Origin: SMAG-U1939 sp035763125
GTDB lineage: Bacteria; Chloroflexota; Ktedonobacteria; Ktedonobacterales; JADMIN01
Length of the DNA stretch: 42,868 nucleotides
Direction of reading: 5' to 3'
NCBI GenBank assembly: GCA_035763125.1
Contig: DASUBU010000114.1
Location: forward strand, 1 to 42,868
A program made the position numbers and the translations under genes. Below the pieces are notes generated by a model, which ran no database searches, was not told where the DNA came from, and worked only from the letters and a program-made list of their open reading frames with translations. Numbering within the stretch: position 1 is the first letter of the stretch; each line of letters starts with the position of its first letter. This document shows, in pieces, positions 7,780 through 14,518 of the stretch.

Positions 7780-8355
7780 AGACAATGCCATTCACGTGCA
7801 ATGCAAGCGGCCGTCGGCTCGCGTCTGGTGACTTCAAGGACGAATAGAGTTGTGGCACTGTCGTCGGGGTATCTACGCTTGCTGTCGCCGACTGTGCCGC
7901 AACGCCGAACTGCCGCGAGGCGACCATGCATCATGCCCGGCGCCCATCAATTACGCAGACTTCAGTACAAGGAGGCGCGCCTCCCATCGCCCGGCCAAGT
8001 GGCTGCCGTGCGCTGACATGATCGGCACGCGCACATGCTGTATCTGCCCGCAAATCCCCAGGGTGCGCACCCGCCACGCCCCTCACATCTCACACAGCAA
8101 GACGGGCCTCACCGGCATCCTTGCCGGCTCGCCGCCGGTGCCGTCCTGGCGCGGGTCCGCCATCCATGGCGCAGTGCCTGATGCCGTCCTGGCGGACACC
8201 CCCTGAAGCATCACAATAACGCAAGATGCGTGCCTCCTTCGTCGCGGACAGGTGGCTGGCGCGTAGGCGAGCGGGGGATTGCGCGACATGTTCTGCGTAG
8301 TGGGCGCCGGCCTGGTGCGCTTCCTCGCGATCCGCGCGCCGGCAGGCGGATACTC

Positions 8356-8383
8356 TTGACCAGCGCCAAAAAACTGGTACAAT
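8356..8383 (+). promoter_or_regulatory. Sigma-70-type promoter of the response-regulator gene
   Basis: TTGACC (8356-8361), a 16-base spacer and TACAAT (8378-8383) match the -35/-10 consensus closely. Transcription would begin near 8390, leaving a leader of about 135 bases before the start codon at 8527. Confidence 0.6.
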
Positions 8384-8526
8384 GCTGCTTGCACGGGGCG
8401 CGGTTGTCGCGTGGCGGGGGTCGGCGGTGGCGGAAGCGCCGCGTTTTACCCCCGTTGCGCGCCGCGCCCCGTTGGCGTCGGCGCCAGAGCACAGCGCGCG
8501 CAACTGGAGCGGAGGTCAGCCGGCGG

Positions 8527-9120
8527 ATGGACGAGCCGAATGCTGGACGACCGGGAGGCGCCGTACAACCGGAGACTGAGCCGACGAATCCGGCCGGGCA
8601 GGCGCAAAGTGCGGACCAGACGCCGGAAACGCCCTCTGCGGGCTCGTCAGATCCCGCCACCGTGAAGAGCGACCGCCCGCGTGGCATGGAGGCTGATGCA
8701 CCGCTTGCGCCCACCGCGCAGGCCGACCCGGCACCGGAGCGCGGCACGGTGCTGGTGGCCGAGAACGAAGAGAACAACCGCTTGCTGATGGAGCAGATTC
8801 TGAGCCTGGCCGGCTTCCAATGCGTCTCGGCGACCAACGGCCTCGAAGTGTTGGAGGTGCTCGACCAGCTGCGCGTAGATGTCGTGCTGCTGGACCTCTC
8901 GATGCCCGTCATGGATGGCTATCGCACCGCGCAGATGATTCGTCAGCGGCCGGACGGGGCGCGGCTGCCAGTGGTGGCGGTGACGGGCTATGCCCTCGCT
9001 GAAGATCGCGCCCAGGCGCTCGATGTCGGCTGCACCGACTATCTGGCCAAGCCGTTTCGTCCGCATGAGCTGCTCGCCGTGGTCGAGCGCATGCTGGACC
9101 TGCGCGGCGAAGAGGCCTAG
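8527..9120 (+). CDS. Stand-alone response regulator with long disordered N-terminus
   Basis: 197 residues; ATG 8527 with GGAGG eleven bases upstream. The first ~70 residues are a Pro/Ala/Thr/Glu-rich low-complexity segment. The rest is a complete CheY/DivK-type receiver: VLVAENEEN (acidic pocket, with E-N-E instead of the common D-D), VVLLDLSMPVMDG with the phosphoacceptor Asp in LLDLSMP, VVAVTGYA with the switch Thr, and YLAKPF with the conserved Lys. It has no DNA-binding or enzymatic output domain, so it should act by protein contact. No histidine kinase is adjacent. It converges on rpe, with which it shares a 4-base overlap at the stop codons. It is driven by the promoter at 8356-8383. 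Confidence 0.88.
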   Translation: MDEPNAGRPGGAVQPETEPTNPAGQAQSADQTPETPSAGSSDPATVKSDRPRGMEADAPLAPTAQADPAPERGTVLVAENEENNRLLMEQILSLAGFQCVSATNGLEVLEVLDQLRVDVVLLDLSMPVMDGYRTAQMIRQRPDGARLPVVAVTGYALAEDRAQALDVGCTDYLAKPFRPHELLAVVERMLDLRGEEA

Positions 9121-9773
9121 CCGGCCGACGCGCGCAGCGCGGCGATACCCGCCGCAACACCCTCGGCATGGCCGTACACCGCGGAACCCGCCACCAGTAC
9201 GTTCGCCCCAGCGCGCACTACAAGTGGCGCCGTCTGGGCCGAGATGCCACCGTCTACTTCGAGATCGCAGTGGGCAACATGCTGTTCGATCATGGCACGC
9301 AGCCGCTCGATCTTCGGCAGCATGCTCGCGATGAACTCCTGCCCGCCGAAGCCGGGATCTACCGTCATGCATAGCACCAGATCTACGTCACTCAGGATCT
9401 CTTGCAGCATCGCCAGCGGCGTTGCCGGGTTGATCGCGACACCGGCACGCTTCTCCAGCGTCTTGATCTGCTCGACGGTGCGGTGCAGGTGCGGCGAGGC
9501 CTCCTGGTGCACAATGATCAGGTCTGCTCCCGCCGCCGCGAAGTCGCCCAGGTAGCGCTCAGGCTCGACGATCATCAGGTGCACTTCGAGTGGCAGTGTG
9601 CAGTGGCGCCGCACTGCCTCTACGATCAACGGCCCGACGGTGATATTCGGCACGAACTTGCCATCCATCACGTCAATCTGGATGCGGTCCGCGCCGCCGG
9701 CCGCGGCCGCCTGCACCTGCTCGCCCAGGCGCGAGAAATCCGCTGAGAGGATCGAGGGGACGATCAGCGCCAT
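9117..9773 (-). CDS. rpe: Ribulose-phosphate 3-epimerase
   Basis: 218-residue TIM-barrel enzyme interconverting ribulose-5-phosphate and xylulose-5-phosphate in the pentose phosphate pathway. ATG 9773 has AAGGAG eight bases upstream. Seen: VPSILSADF at the N-terminus, IDVMDGKFVPNIT with catalytic D34, EVHLMI with metal ligand H65, VDPGFGGQEF (loop 6, 138-147) and LEVDGGI with catalytic D174. The first metal-ligand His of the usual IHxDVMDG motif is Gln here (Q32 in IQIDVMDG). The length is normal for the family. It is the last gene of the sugar-phosphate operon, 67 bases after pgl, and its stop codon overlaps that of the convergent response-regulator gene. Confidence 0.95.
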   Translation of the reverse strand: MALIVPSILSADFSRLGEQVQAAAAGGADRIQIDVMDGKFVPNITVGPLIVEAVRRHCTLPLEVHLMIVEPERYLGDFAAAGADLIIVHQEASPHLHRTVEQIKTLEKRAGVAINPATPLAMLQEILSDVDLVLCMTVDPGFGGQEFIASMLPKIERLRAMIEQHVAHCDLEVDGGISAQTAPLVVRAGANVLVAGSAVYGHAEGVAAGIAALRASAG

Positions 9774-9840
9774 CGCGGCGGCTCCTTCATCTTGTCGCTC
9801 TCGCACATGACCTTTCGGCCCAGCATCCGCCTGCCGCTCG

Positions 9841-10608
9841 TCAGGGACGGGTGGCCGTTAGGCTGCTGGCTGCCGCGCGATCTACGAACCACCACAGCTC
9901 GCCGTTGGTCGGCGCGATCATCTGGGATGGATACCGCTCAGGGTCGCGGGGCCCTTCGCGCACGGCTGCCAGCGCGGGCGCTTTGTCTGGCCCTGCCACC
10001 AGGAACGCCACCTGCGCGGCGCTATTGAGCACCGACACTGTTAGCGTGATGCGGTTCACGCCCAGCGTGGGAACGAAATTCGCCACTACCAGACGATCGG
10101 TGACGGCGAGCGCCTCCGTCTGCGGGAATAGCGATGCGGTGTGGCCATCGTCGCCCATGCCCAGATACACCAGATCGAAGCGCGGCAGTTGCCCTGGCTG
10201 CACGTTGAGCTCGTCGCGCAGCTCCTGCTCGTAGAGCGCGGCGGCCTCGGCAGGGTCCGCCAACTCAGTCCTGATCCGGTGCACCTGCGCGGGGCTGATC
10301 GGCAGCTTGTCGAGCAGCGTCTCGCGCGCCATGCGGTAATTGCTCTCGGGTGAATCAGGCGCCACGCAGCGGTCGTCGCCCCAGTAGAAGCGCACGGTCG
10401 CCCAGTCTACCTCGTCGCGCAGGGGCGGAGCCACTAGCAGCGCGTGCATTGCGCGCGGTGTGCTGCCGCCCGAGAGCACGACACTGAAGCGCCCCCGTGA
10501 CGCGGCGGCGCGTGCCAGCCGCACGAAGAGCTGGGCGCCATTGCGAGCCACGCCGGCCAGATCATCCGCGATGACCAGATGCGTATGCTCAGAGTGAGGA
10601 GCGGTCAT
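9841..10608 (-). CDS. pgl: 6-phosphogluconolactonase
   Basis: 255 residues, hydrolysing 6-phosphoglucono-1,5-lactone to 6-phosphogluconate, the second step of the oxidative pentose phosphate pathway. It belongs to the NagB/SugarP-isomerase-like DevB/SOL family: SGGSTPR at 46-52, FYWGDDRCVAP at 75-84, ESNYRMA at 88-94, and GMGDDGHTASLFP at 150-162 with the catalytic His. The ATG shares one base with the opcA stop (TGATG on the minus strand), so translation is probably coupled. The length is normal. It sits directly after zwf-opcA, the enzyme supplying its substrate. Confidence 0.96.
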   Translation of the reverse strand: MTAPHSEHTHLVIADDLAGVARNGAQLFVRLARAAASRGRFSVVLSGGSTPRAMHALLVAPPLRDEVDWATVRFYWGDDRCVAPDSPESNYRMARETLLDKLPISPAQVHRIRTELADPAEAAALYEQELRDELNVQPGQLPRFDLVYLGMGDDGHTASLFPQTEALAVTDRLVVANFVPTLGVNRITLTVSVLNSAAQVAFLVAGPDKAPALAAVREGPRDPERYPSQMIAPTNGELWWFVDRAAASSLTATRP

Positions 10609-11864
10609 CAGAGGCCCTTTCTGCCGCTGGCGCCGATCATCAGCGCGCCCGCCTGGAGCGCCTCTTCATAGATCGGGTCATGTCCCAGGGTGGCGAGCTG
10701 CTGGGCCAGCGCCCCACTCTCGCCCAACGACTGCAAATGCACGGTCTGGCTCGGCAGTGCGATCCCCGGCACCTGGCAGGCCGTCGTGGCGTGCGCCAGG
10801 TCACGCTCGCGGGCGACGGCGAATGTGGCGAGCTGGCCCTCGTTGCGCGACGCGATGTAGACCGACATCAAGGCCCCCGGCCGGACCGCTTGCGCATTCT
10901 GTTGCTGTGCCGTGCCTTCCTCCGGCAGCATGTGCTGCTGAGTGAGGCTACTCAGCAGCGGCACCCCGTAGCGCGCATTGATTTCCAGCGTCACTACGCG
11001 GCCAGATGCGTCGCGCAGGTTGTGCTGGCGGTTGCCGTCAATGCCCACGGGCTGCGCGAGATTGATGCGCCAGCCGAGCCGCGAGGCCAGCCAGCCGGCG
11101 AAGAGGTAGGCCTGGCTGGAGATGCTGAGTTGATCCTCGTCGCCGGCGGCGTACTCTATCGTGAGCCGATCCACCGTCTCCAGATAGACGAGCACGTCGG
11201 CCGGGTCAAAGAATTGGGCGACGATATCGCGCCAGGGCGCCTGCACCGTCCAGCAGACATCGCCAATCGCACAGCGCGCCGCCTTGCGCCGCAAGAGGTC
11301 TTCGAGTGCGCGCATGCTACGGTCTGGATGCTCCATCGCCGAGGTATCTACGACGAAGCGATCGCAGCCGTCCACCAGCGCTTCCAGCATCTCGCTACCC
11401 CACGGCGGCTCGCCGGTCCACCACAAGAACGAAGGCAGCCCAGAAAGGATCAGCGGCAGCACGACCCCGGGCAGGTGCCGAATCGCATCGCCGTGCGCCA
11501 GCAGCACGATGTCTTCGCCATAACAACTATTTGGCCCGACGTAGGTGGCCGCGAACGCCTCGATGCCCGCCGTGCCGGGCGGTGGCGAATCATGCTGCTC
11601 GTGGTCGCCGGCAGGCGCGAGCACGATCGCTCGCGAGGGGTGCTCCGCGTTGAGCTGATGGACGATATCGAGCGCCTCGCGCGCCTCGTCAGGATTGCGC
11701 GTGACGACCACCAGCGTCATCACGGTATTGCGTGCGACCGCATGGCCCGATGCGGCGGAGACACCCGCATTGGCTTCGCGCCAGAGATTGTCAAGTTGTT
11801 GCTCGATGCCCTCGATGGCCACCGGGTGCATCTCGGCGAAGCTCGATTGCGTTCCGCTGGTCAT
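10608..11864 (-). CDS. opcA: Glucose-6-phosphate dehydrogenase assembly protein OpcA
   Basis: 418 residues. The start is ATG 11864 with GGAGG five bases upstream, overlapping the zwf stop by four bases (ATGA). OpcA proteins bind and activate or assemble Zwf; they are redox-linked in cyanobacteria and common in Actinobacteria and some Chloroflexota. Seen: an N-terminal helical region with a TLVVVTRN strand, HPSRAIVLAP, CYGEDIVLLAHG, a LSGLPSFLWWTGEPP segment typical of the family, and FVVDTSAMEHPDRSM. The C-terminal ~120 residues are less familiar. The ATGA overlap with zwf and the TGATG junction with pgl indicate stoichiometric co-translation. Confidence 0.92.
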   Translation of the reverse strand: MTSGTQSSFAEMHPVAIEGIEQQLDNLWREANAGVSAASGHAVARNTVMTLVVVTRNPDEAREALDIVHQLNAEHPSRAIVLAPAGDHEQHDSPPPGTAGIEAFAATYVGPNSCYGEDIVLLAHGDAIRHLPGVVLPLILSGLPSFLWWTGEPPWGSEMLEALVDGCDRFVVDTSAMEHPDRSMRALEDLLRRKAARCAIGDVCWTVQAPWRDIVAQFFDPADVLVYLETVDRLTIEYAAGDEDQLSISSQAYLFAGWLASRLGWRINLAQPVGIDGNRQHNLRDASGRVVTLEINARYGVPLLSSLTQQHMLPEEGTAQQQNAQAVRPGALMSVYIASRNEGQLATFAVARERDLAHATTACQVPGIALPSQTVHLQSLGESGALAQQLATLGHDPIYEEALQAGALMIGASGRKGL

Positions 11865-13414
11865 AGTCTCCTCCACGTCCGGCCGTCGCGCTCGATCAGC
11901 GCGTCCGCCTCCTGGGGTCCCCACGTGCCTGGTTCATATTGATGGATGGCGCTGGCCGGCAGGCGTGCCCAGGCGCGCTCGACGGCGTCAATCAGCCGCC
12001 AGGAGTACTCCGTCTCGTCAATGCGCGTAAAGAGCGTCGAGTCCCCGAGCATACACTCGAGCAGCAGGCGCTCATATGCCTCCGGCGGCTCCATGCCAAA
12101 CGAGCTGCCGTACAGGAAGTCCATATTCACCCCTCGCAGCCGCATCTCCTGCCCGGGCACCTTCGCATCGAAGATCAGCGAGATGCCCTCGTTGGGCTGG
12201 ATGCGCAGCGAGAGTACATTGGGCTGCATCTGGTCGGCGCCCGTCCCGCGAAAGAGCAGGTACGGCGGGCGCTTGAACTGAATCGCGATCTCCGTGATGC
12301 GCTTGGTCAGGCGCTTGCCATGCCTCAGATAGAAGGGTACACCGGCCCAGCGCCAGTTATCAATCGTCAGCTTCAGCGCGACGAACGTCTCGGTGCGCGA
12401 ATGTGCCTTGACGCCTGGCTCCTCGCAGTAACCCTGCACCACATCGCCGCCGATCATGCCAGGGCCGTACTGCCCGCGCACGGTATCCTCGACAATCTCG
12501 CCGTCCGCCAACGGCGGAATCGCCCGCAGCACCTTCACCTTCTCGTCGCGCACGGCATCGGCGTCGAAGTTGACCGGCGGCTCCATTGCCACCAGCGTCA
12601 GCAGCTGCATCATGTGATTCTGCACCATGTCGCGCAGCGCGCCGGCCTCTTCGTAGTAGTCCACTCGGCCGCCCACACCCAGGCTCTCTGCCACCGTGAT
12701 CTGCACGTTGTCCACGTAGCGCCGGTTCCAGATCGGCTCGAAGATGCCGTTGGCAAAGCGCAGCACCATGATATTTTGGACCGTCTCTTTGCCGAGATAG
12801 TGGTCTATGCGGTAGATCTGCCGCTCAGTGAAGCCCTTGTTCAGCTCGCGATTGAGCGCCATCGCCGATTGCAGGTCATGGCCGAAGGGCTTTTCGACGA
12901 TGATACGCGCCCAGCCCTGCGCCGTATCTCGCTCGCGGCTGCTGAGGCCGGCGGCCGTCAGGTTATCGGCGATCGTCGCATAGAAGCTGGGCGGCGTGGC
13001 CAGATAGAAGAGATAGTTGCCCTGGGTGCCGCGCTCCTGATCGAGCTGCTTGAGCCGCTCCGCCAGCGTGAGGTATTCGTCGGCGTCATCAAAGCTCACC
13101 TGCTGGTAGTAGAGGCCCTTCGAGAAGCTCTCCCACACCGATTGGTTGACGGGCTGCGTGCGCGAGAAGCTGCTGACCGATTCGAGCGCCTGCTGGCGGA
13201 ACTGCTCGTCGGTGAACGGCCGCCGCGCGCAGCCGACGACAGTGAACTGCGGCGGCAGTGGATGCTCCAGCGCCAGGTTGTAGAGCCCTGGCAGCAGCTT
13301 GCGGTGTGTCAGGTCGCCAGTCGCCCCGAAGATCACCAGGATGCACGGCTGCACGGTGCGCGCCTGGCGCATGCCCACTCGCAGCGGATTGGGCGTGTTG
13401 GATGGCAGCTCCAT
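11861..13414 (-). CDS. zwf: Glucose-6-phosphate 1-dehydrogenase
   Basis: 517 residues, oxidising glucose-6-phosphate to 6-phosphogluconolactone with NADP+ (or NAD+). Seen: Rossmann motif FGATGDL at 29-35, EKPFG at 174-178, the active-site signature RIDHYLGKE at 202-210, and NHMMQLL with the second catalytic His. The length is normal and there are no gaps in the core. ATG 13414 has GAGGAG six bases upstream; that SD lies inside a perfect 11-bp tandem duplication, so a second SD lies 11 bases further upstream. It is the third gene of the operon, 54 bases after gnd, and overlaps opcA by four bases. Confidence 0.97.
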   Translation of the reverse strand: MELPSNTPNPLRVGMRQARTVQPCILVIFGATGDLTHRKLLPGLYNLALEHPLPPQFTVVGCARRPFTDEQFRQQALESVSSFSRTQPVNQSVWESFSKGLYYQQVSFDDADEYLTLAERLKQLDQERGTQGNYLFYLATPPSFYATIADNLTAAGLSSRERDTAQGWARIIVEKPFGHDLQSAMALNRELNKGFTERQIYRIDHYLGKETVQNIMVLRFANGIFEPIWNRRYVDNVQITVAESLGVGGRVDYYEEAGALRDMVQNHMMQLLTLVAMEPPVNFDADAVRDEKVKVLRAIPPLADGEIVEDTVRGQYGPGMIGGDVVQGYCEEPGVKAHSRTETFVALKLTIDNWRWAGVPFYLRHGKRLTKRITEIAIQFKRPPYLLFRGTGADQMQPNVLSLRIQPNEGISLIFDAKVPGQEMRLRGVNMDFLYGSSFGMEPPEAYERLLLECMLGDSTLFTRIDETEYSWRLIDAVERAWARLPASAIHQYEPGTWGPQEADALIERDGRTWRRL

Positions 13415-13419
13415 GGATC

Positions 13420-13441
13420 GCTCCTCACTCGCTCCTCACTC
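13420..13441 (-). repeat. Tandem duplication of the zwf ribosome binding site
   Basis: The 11-mer GCTCCTCACTC (plus strand) is present twice head to tail, 13420-13430 and 13431-13441. On the minus strand each unit carries a GAGGAGC Shine-Dalgarno. Only the proximal copy is at usual spacing from the zwf ATG; the second may act as a ribosome standby site or simply reflect slippage. Confidence 0.55.
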
Positions 13442-13468
13442 GCGCCTGCGCCGTGCCCCTCGTCGGAC

Positions 13469-14416
13469 CTATGCGCCGCCGCTCTCCGGCTCGTGCTTCA
13501 CGCCGCCGAGCTGGCCGCTCTCGAACTTGACCGCGTGGCCCCCGAACTGATTGCGCAGCGCCGCGATGACCTTGGCCGAGAACGATTCGTCCTGGCGCGA
13601 GGCGAAGCGCATCAGCAGCGACAGCGTAATCACCGGCGCCGGCACGTCCTCGTCAATCGCCGCCTGCACCGTCCAGCGCCCCTCGCCTGAGTCTTCGACG
13701 TAGCCGCGAATATTGGCCAGCGACGGGTCCTCCGCAAACGCCAGCGCAGCGAGATCCAGCAACCATGAGCGTACCACACTGCCATGCTGCCAGACGCGCG
13801 TGACGTTACGCAGGTCGAGATTGAACTGCGACTTCTCCAGAATCTCGAATCCCTCGCCATAGGCCTGCAGCATGCCGTACTCGACGCCGTTGTGGACCAT
13901 CTTGACGAAGTGGCCCGCGCCGCTACCGCCCATATAGCCGTAGCCGTCGGGCGGGGCCAGCGTCTTGAAGATTGGCTCGCAGTGCTCGAAGACGCTCCGC
14001 TCGCCGCCGATCATCAGACTGTAGCCCTCTTTGAGGCCCCAGATGCCGCCGCTGGTCCCAACATCCAGGAAGTGCATCCCTTTGGCCGTCACTTCCTCGC
14101 CGTGGCGCACACTGTCGTGCCAGTTCGAGTTGCCGCCGTCTATGATGATGTCGCCGGGCCGCAGCAGCGTGAGGACGTGCTGTATGGTCTGGTCGGTTAC
14201 CGCGCCGGCCGGGACCATCAGCCAGACGATCTTCGGGCTGCTGGTCAGCTTCTGGACCATCTCTTCCAGCGAGAACGCGGGAATGGCACCCACCGCCGCT
14301 GCTTCTTGCACCGGCCCAGGGCTGCGGTTGGACGCGACCACCGTGTGCCCGCCTTGAACCAGGCGCACGACCATGTTCGCCCCCATCCGTCCGAGCCCGT
14401 AGATCGCCAGTTCCAT
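13469..14416 (-). CDS. gnd: 6-phosphogluconate dehydrogenase, decarboxylating (short type)
   Basis: 315 residues, converting 6-phosphogluconate to ribulose-5-phosphate, CO2 and NAD(P)H. ATG 14416 has GGAGG seven bases upstream. Seen: GLGRMG at 7-12 (dinucleotide binding), IIDGGNSNWHDS at 91-102, LDVGTSGGIWG at 117-127, and GHFVKMVHNGVEYG at 168-181 with catalytic K172 and the substrate-binding His/Asn. It is the short form of about 300 residues (YqeC/GntZ-like), lacking the C-terminal helical repeat of the ~470-residue enzymes; short forms often prefer NAD+, which is family knowledge and not proven here. It lies 102 bases after tal-pgi and 54 bases before zwf. Confidence 0.95.
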   Translation of the reverse strand: MELAIYGLGRMGANMVVRLVQGGHTVVASNRSPGPVQEAAAVGAIPAFSLEEMVQKLTSSPKIVWLMVPAGAVTDQTIQHVLTLLRPGDIIIDGGNSNWHDSVRHGEEVTAKGMHFLDVGTSGGIWGLKEGYSLMIGGERSVFEHCEPIFKTLAPPDGYGYMGGSGAGHFVKMVHNGVEYGMLQAYGEGFEILEKSQFNLDLRNVTRVWQHGSVVRSWLLDLAALAFAEDPSLANIRGYVEDSGEGRWTVQAAIDEDVPAPVITLSLLMRFASRQDESFSAKVIAALRNQFGGHAVKFESGQLGGVKHEPESGGA

Positions 14417-14518
14417 GGTACTTCCTCCATCGCAATGCCGGCGCGCCATAGCTCGCTGCAGCGCGTCGTCTGTCGTATCAAGCTCGCCGCGGTATGCCGA
14501 GCTGCCGCGGTGCGTGTC

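Larger units (their letters stand above)
7468..8526. other. Gene-free regulatory stretch of about 1 kb
   Basis: No open frame on either strand has a convincing ribosome binding site or protein-like composition. The left half (about 7660-7870) is noticeably richer in A+T than its surroundings and holds the presumed control region of the kinase/sigma cluster, including a 12-bp palindrome at 7722-7733 and an 8-bp repeat at 7762-7779. The right end holds the sigma-70 promoter of the response-regulator gene. Nothing was recognised between about 7940 and 8350; a small RNA could be hidden there but I see no specific evidence. Confidence 0.5.

Noticed and set aside
10680..11942. 420-codon plus-strand frame opposite opcA
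   Set aside because: Antisense shadow with no ribosome binding site and no family features.
11939..13690. 583-codon plus-strand frame opposite zwf and gnd
   Set aside because: Antisense shadow of two well-supported enzymes; Arg/Leu/His-rich with no recognisable domain.
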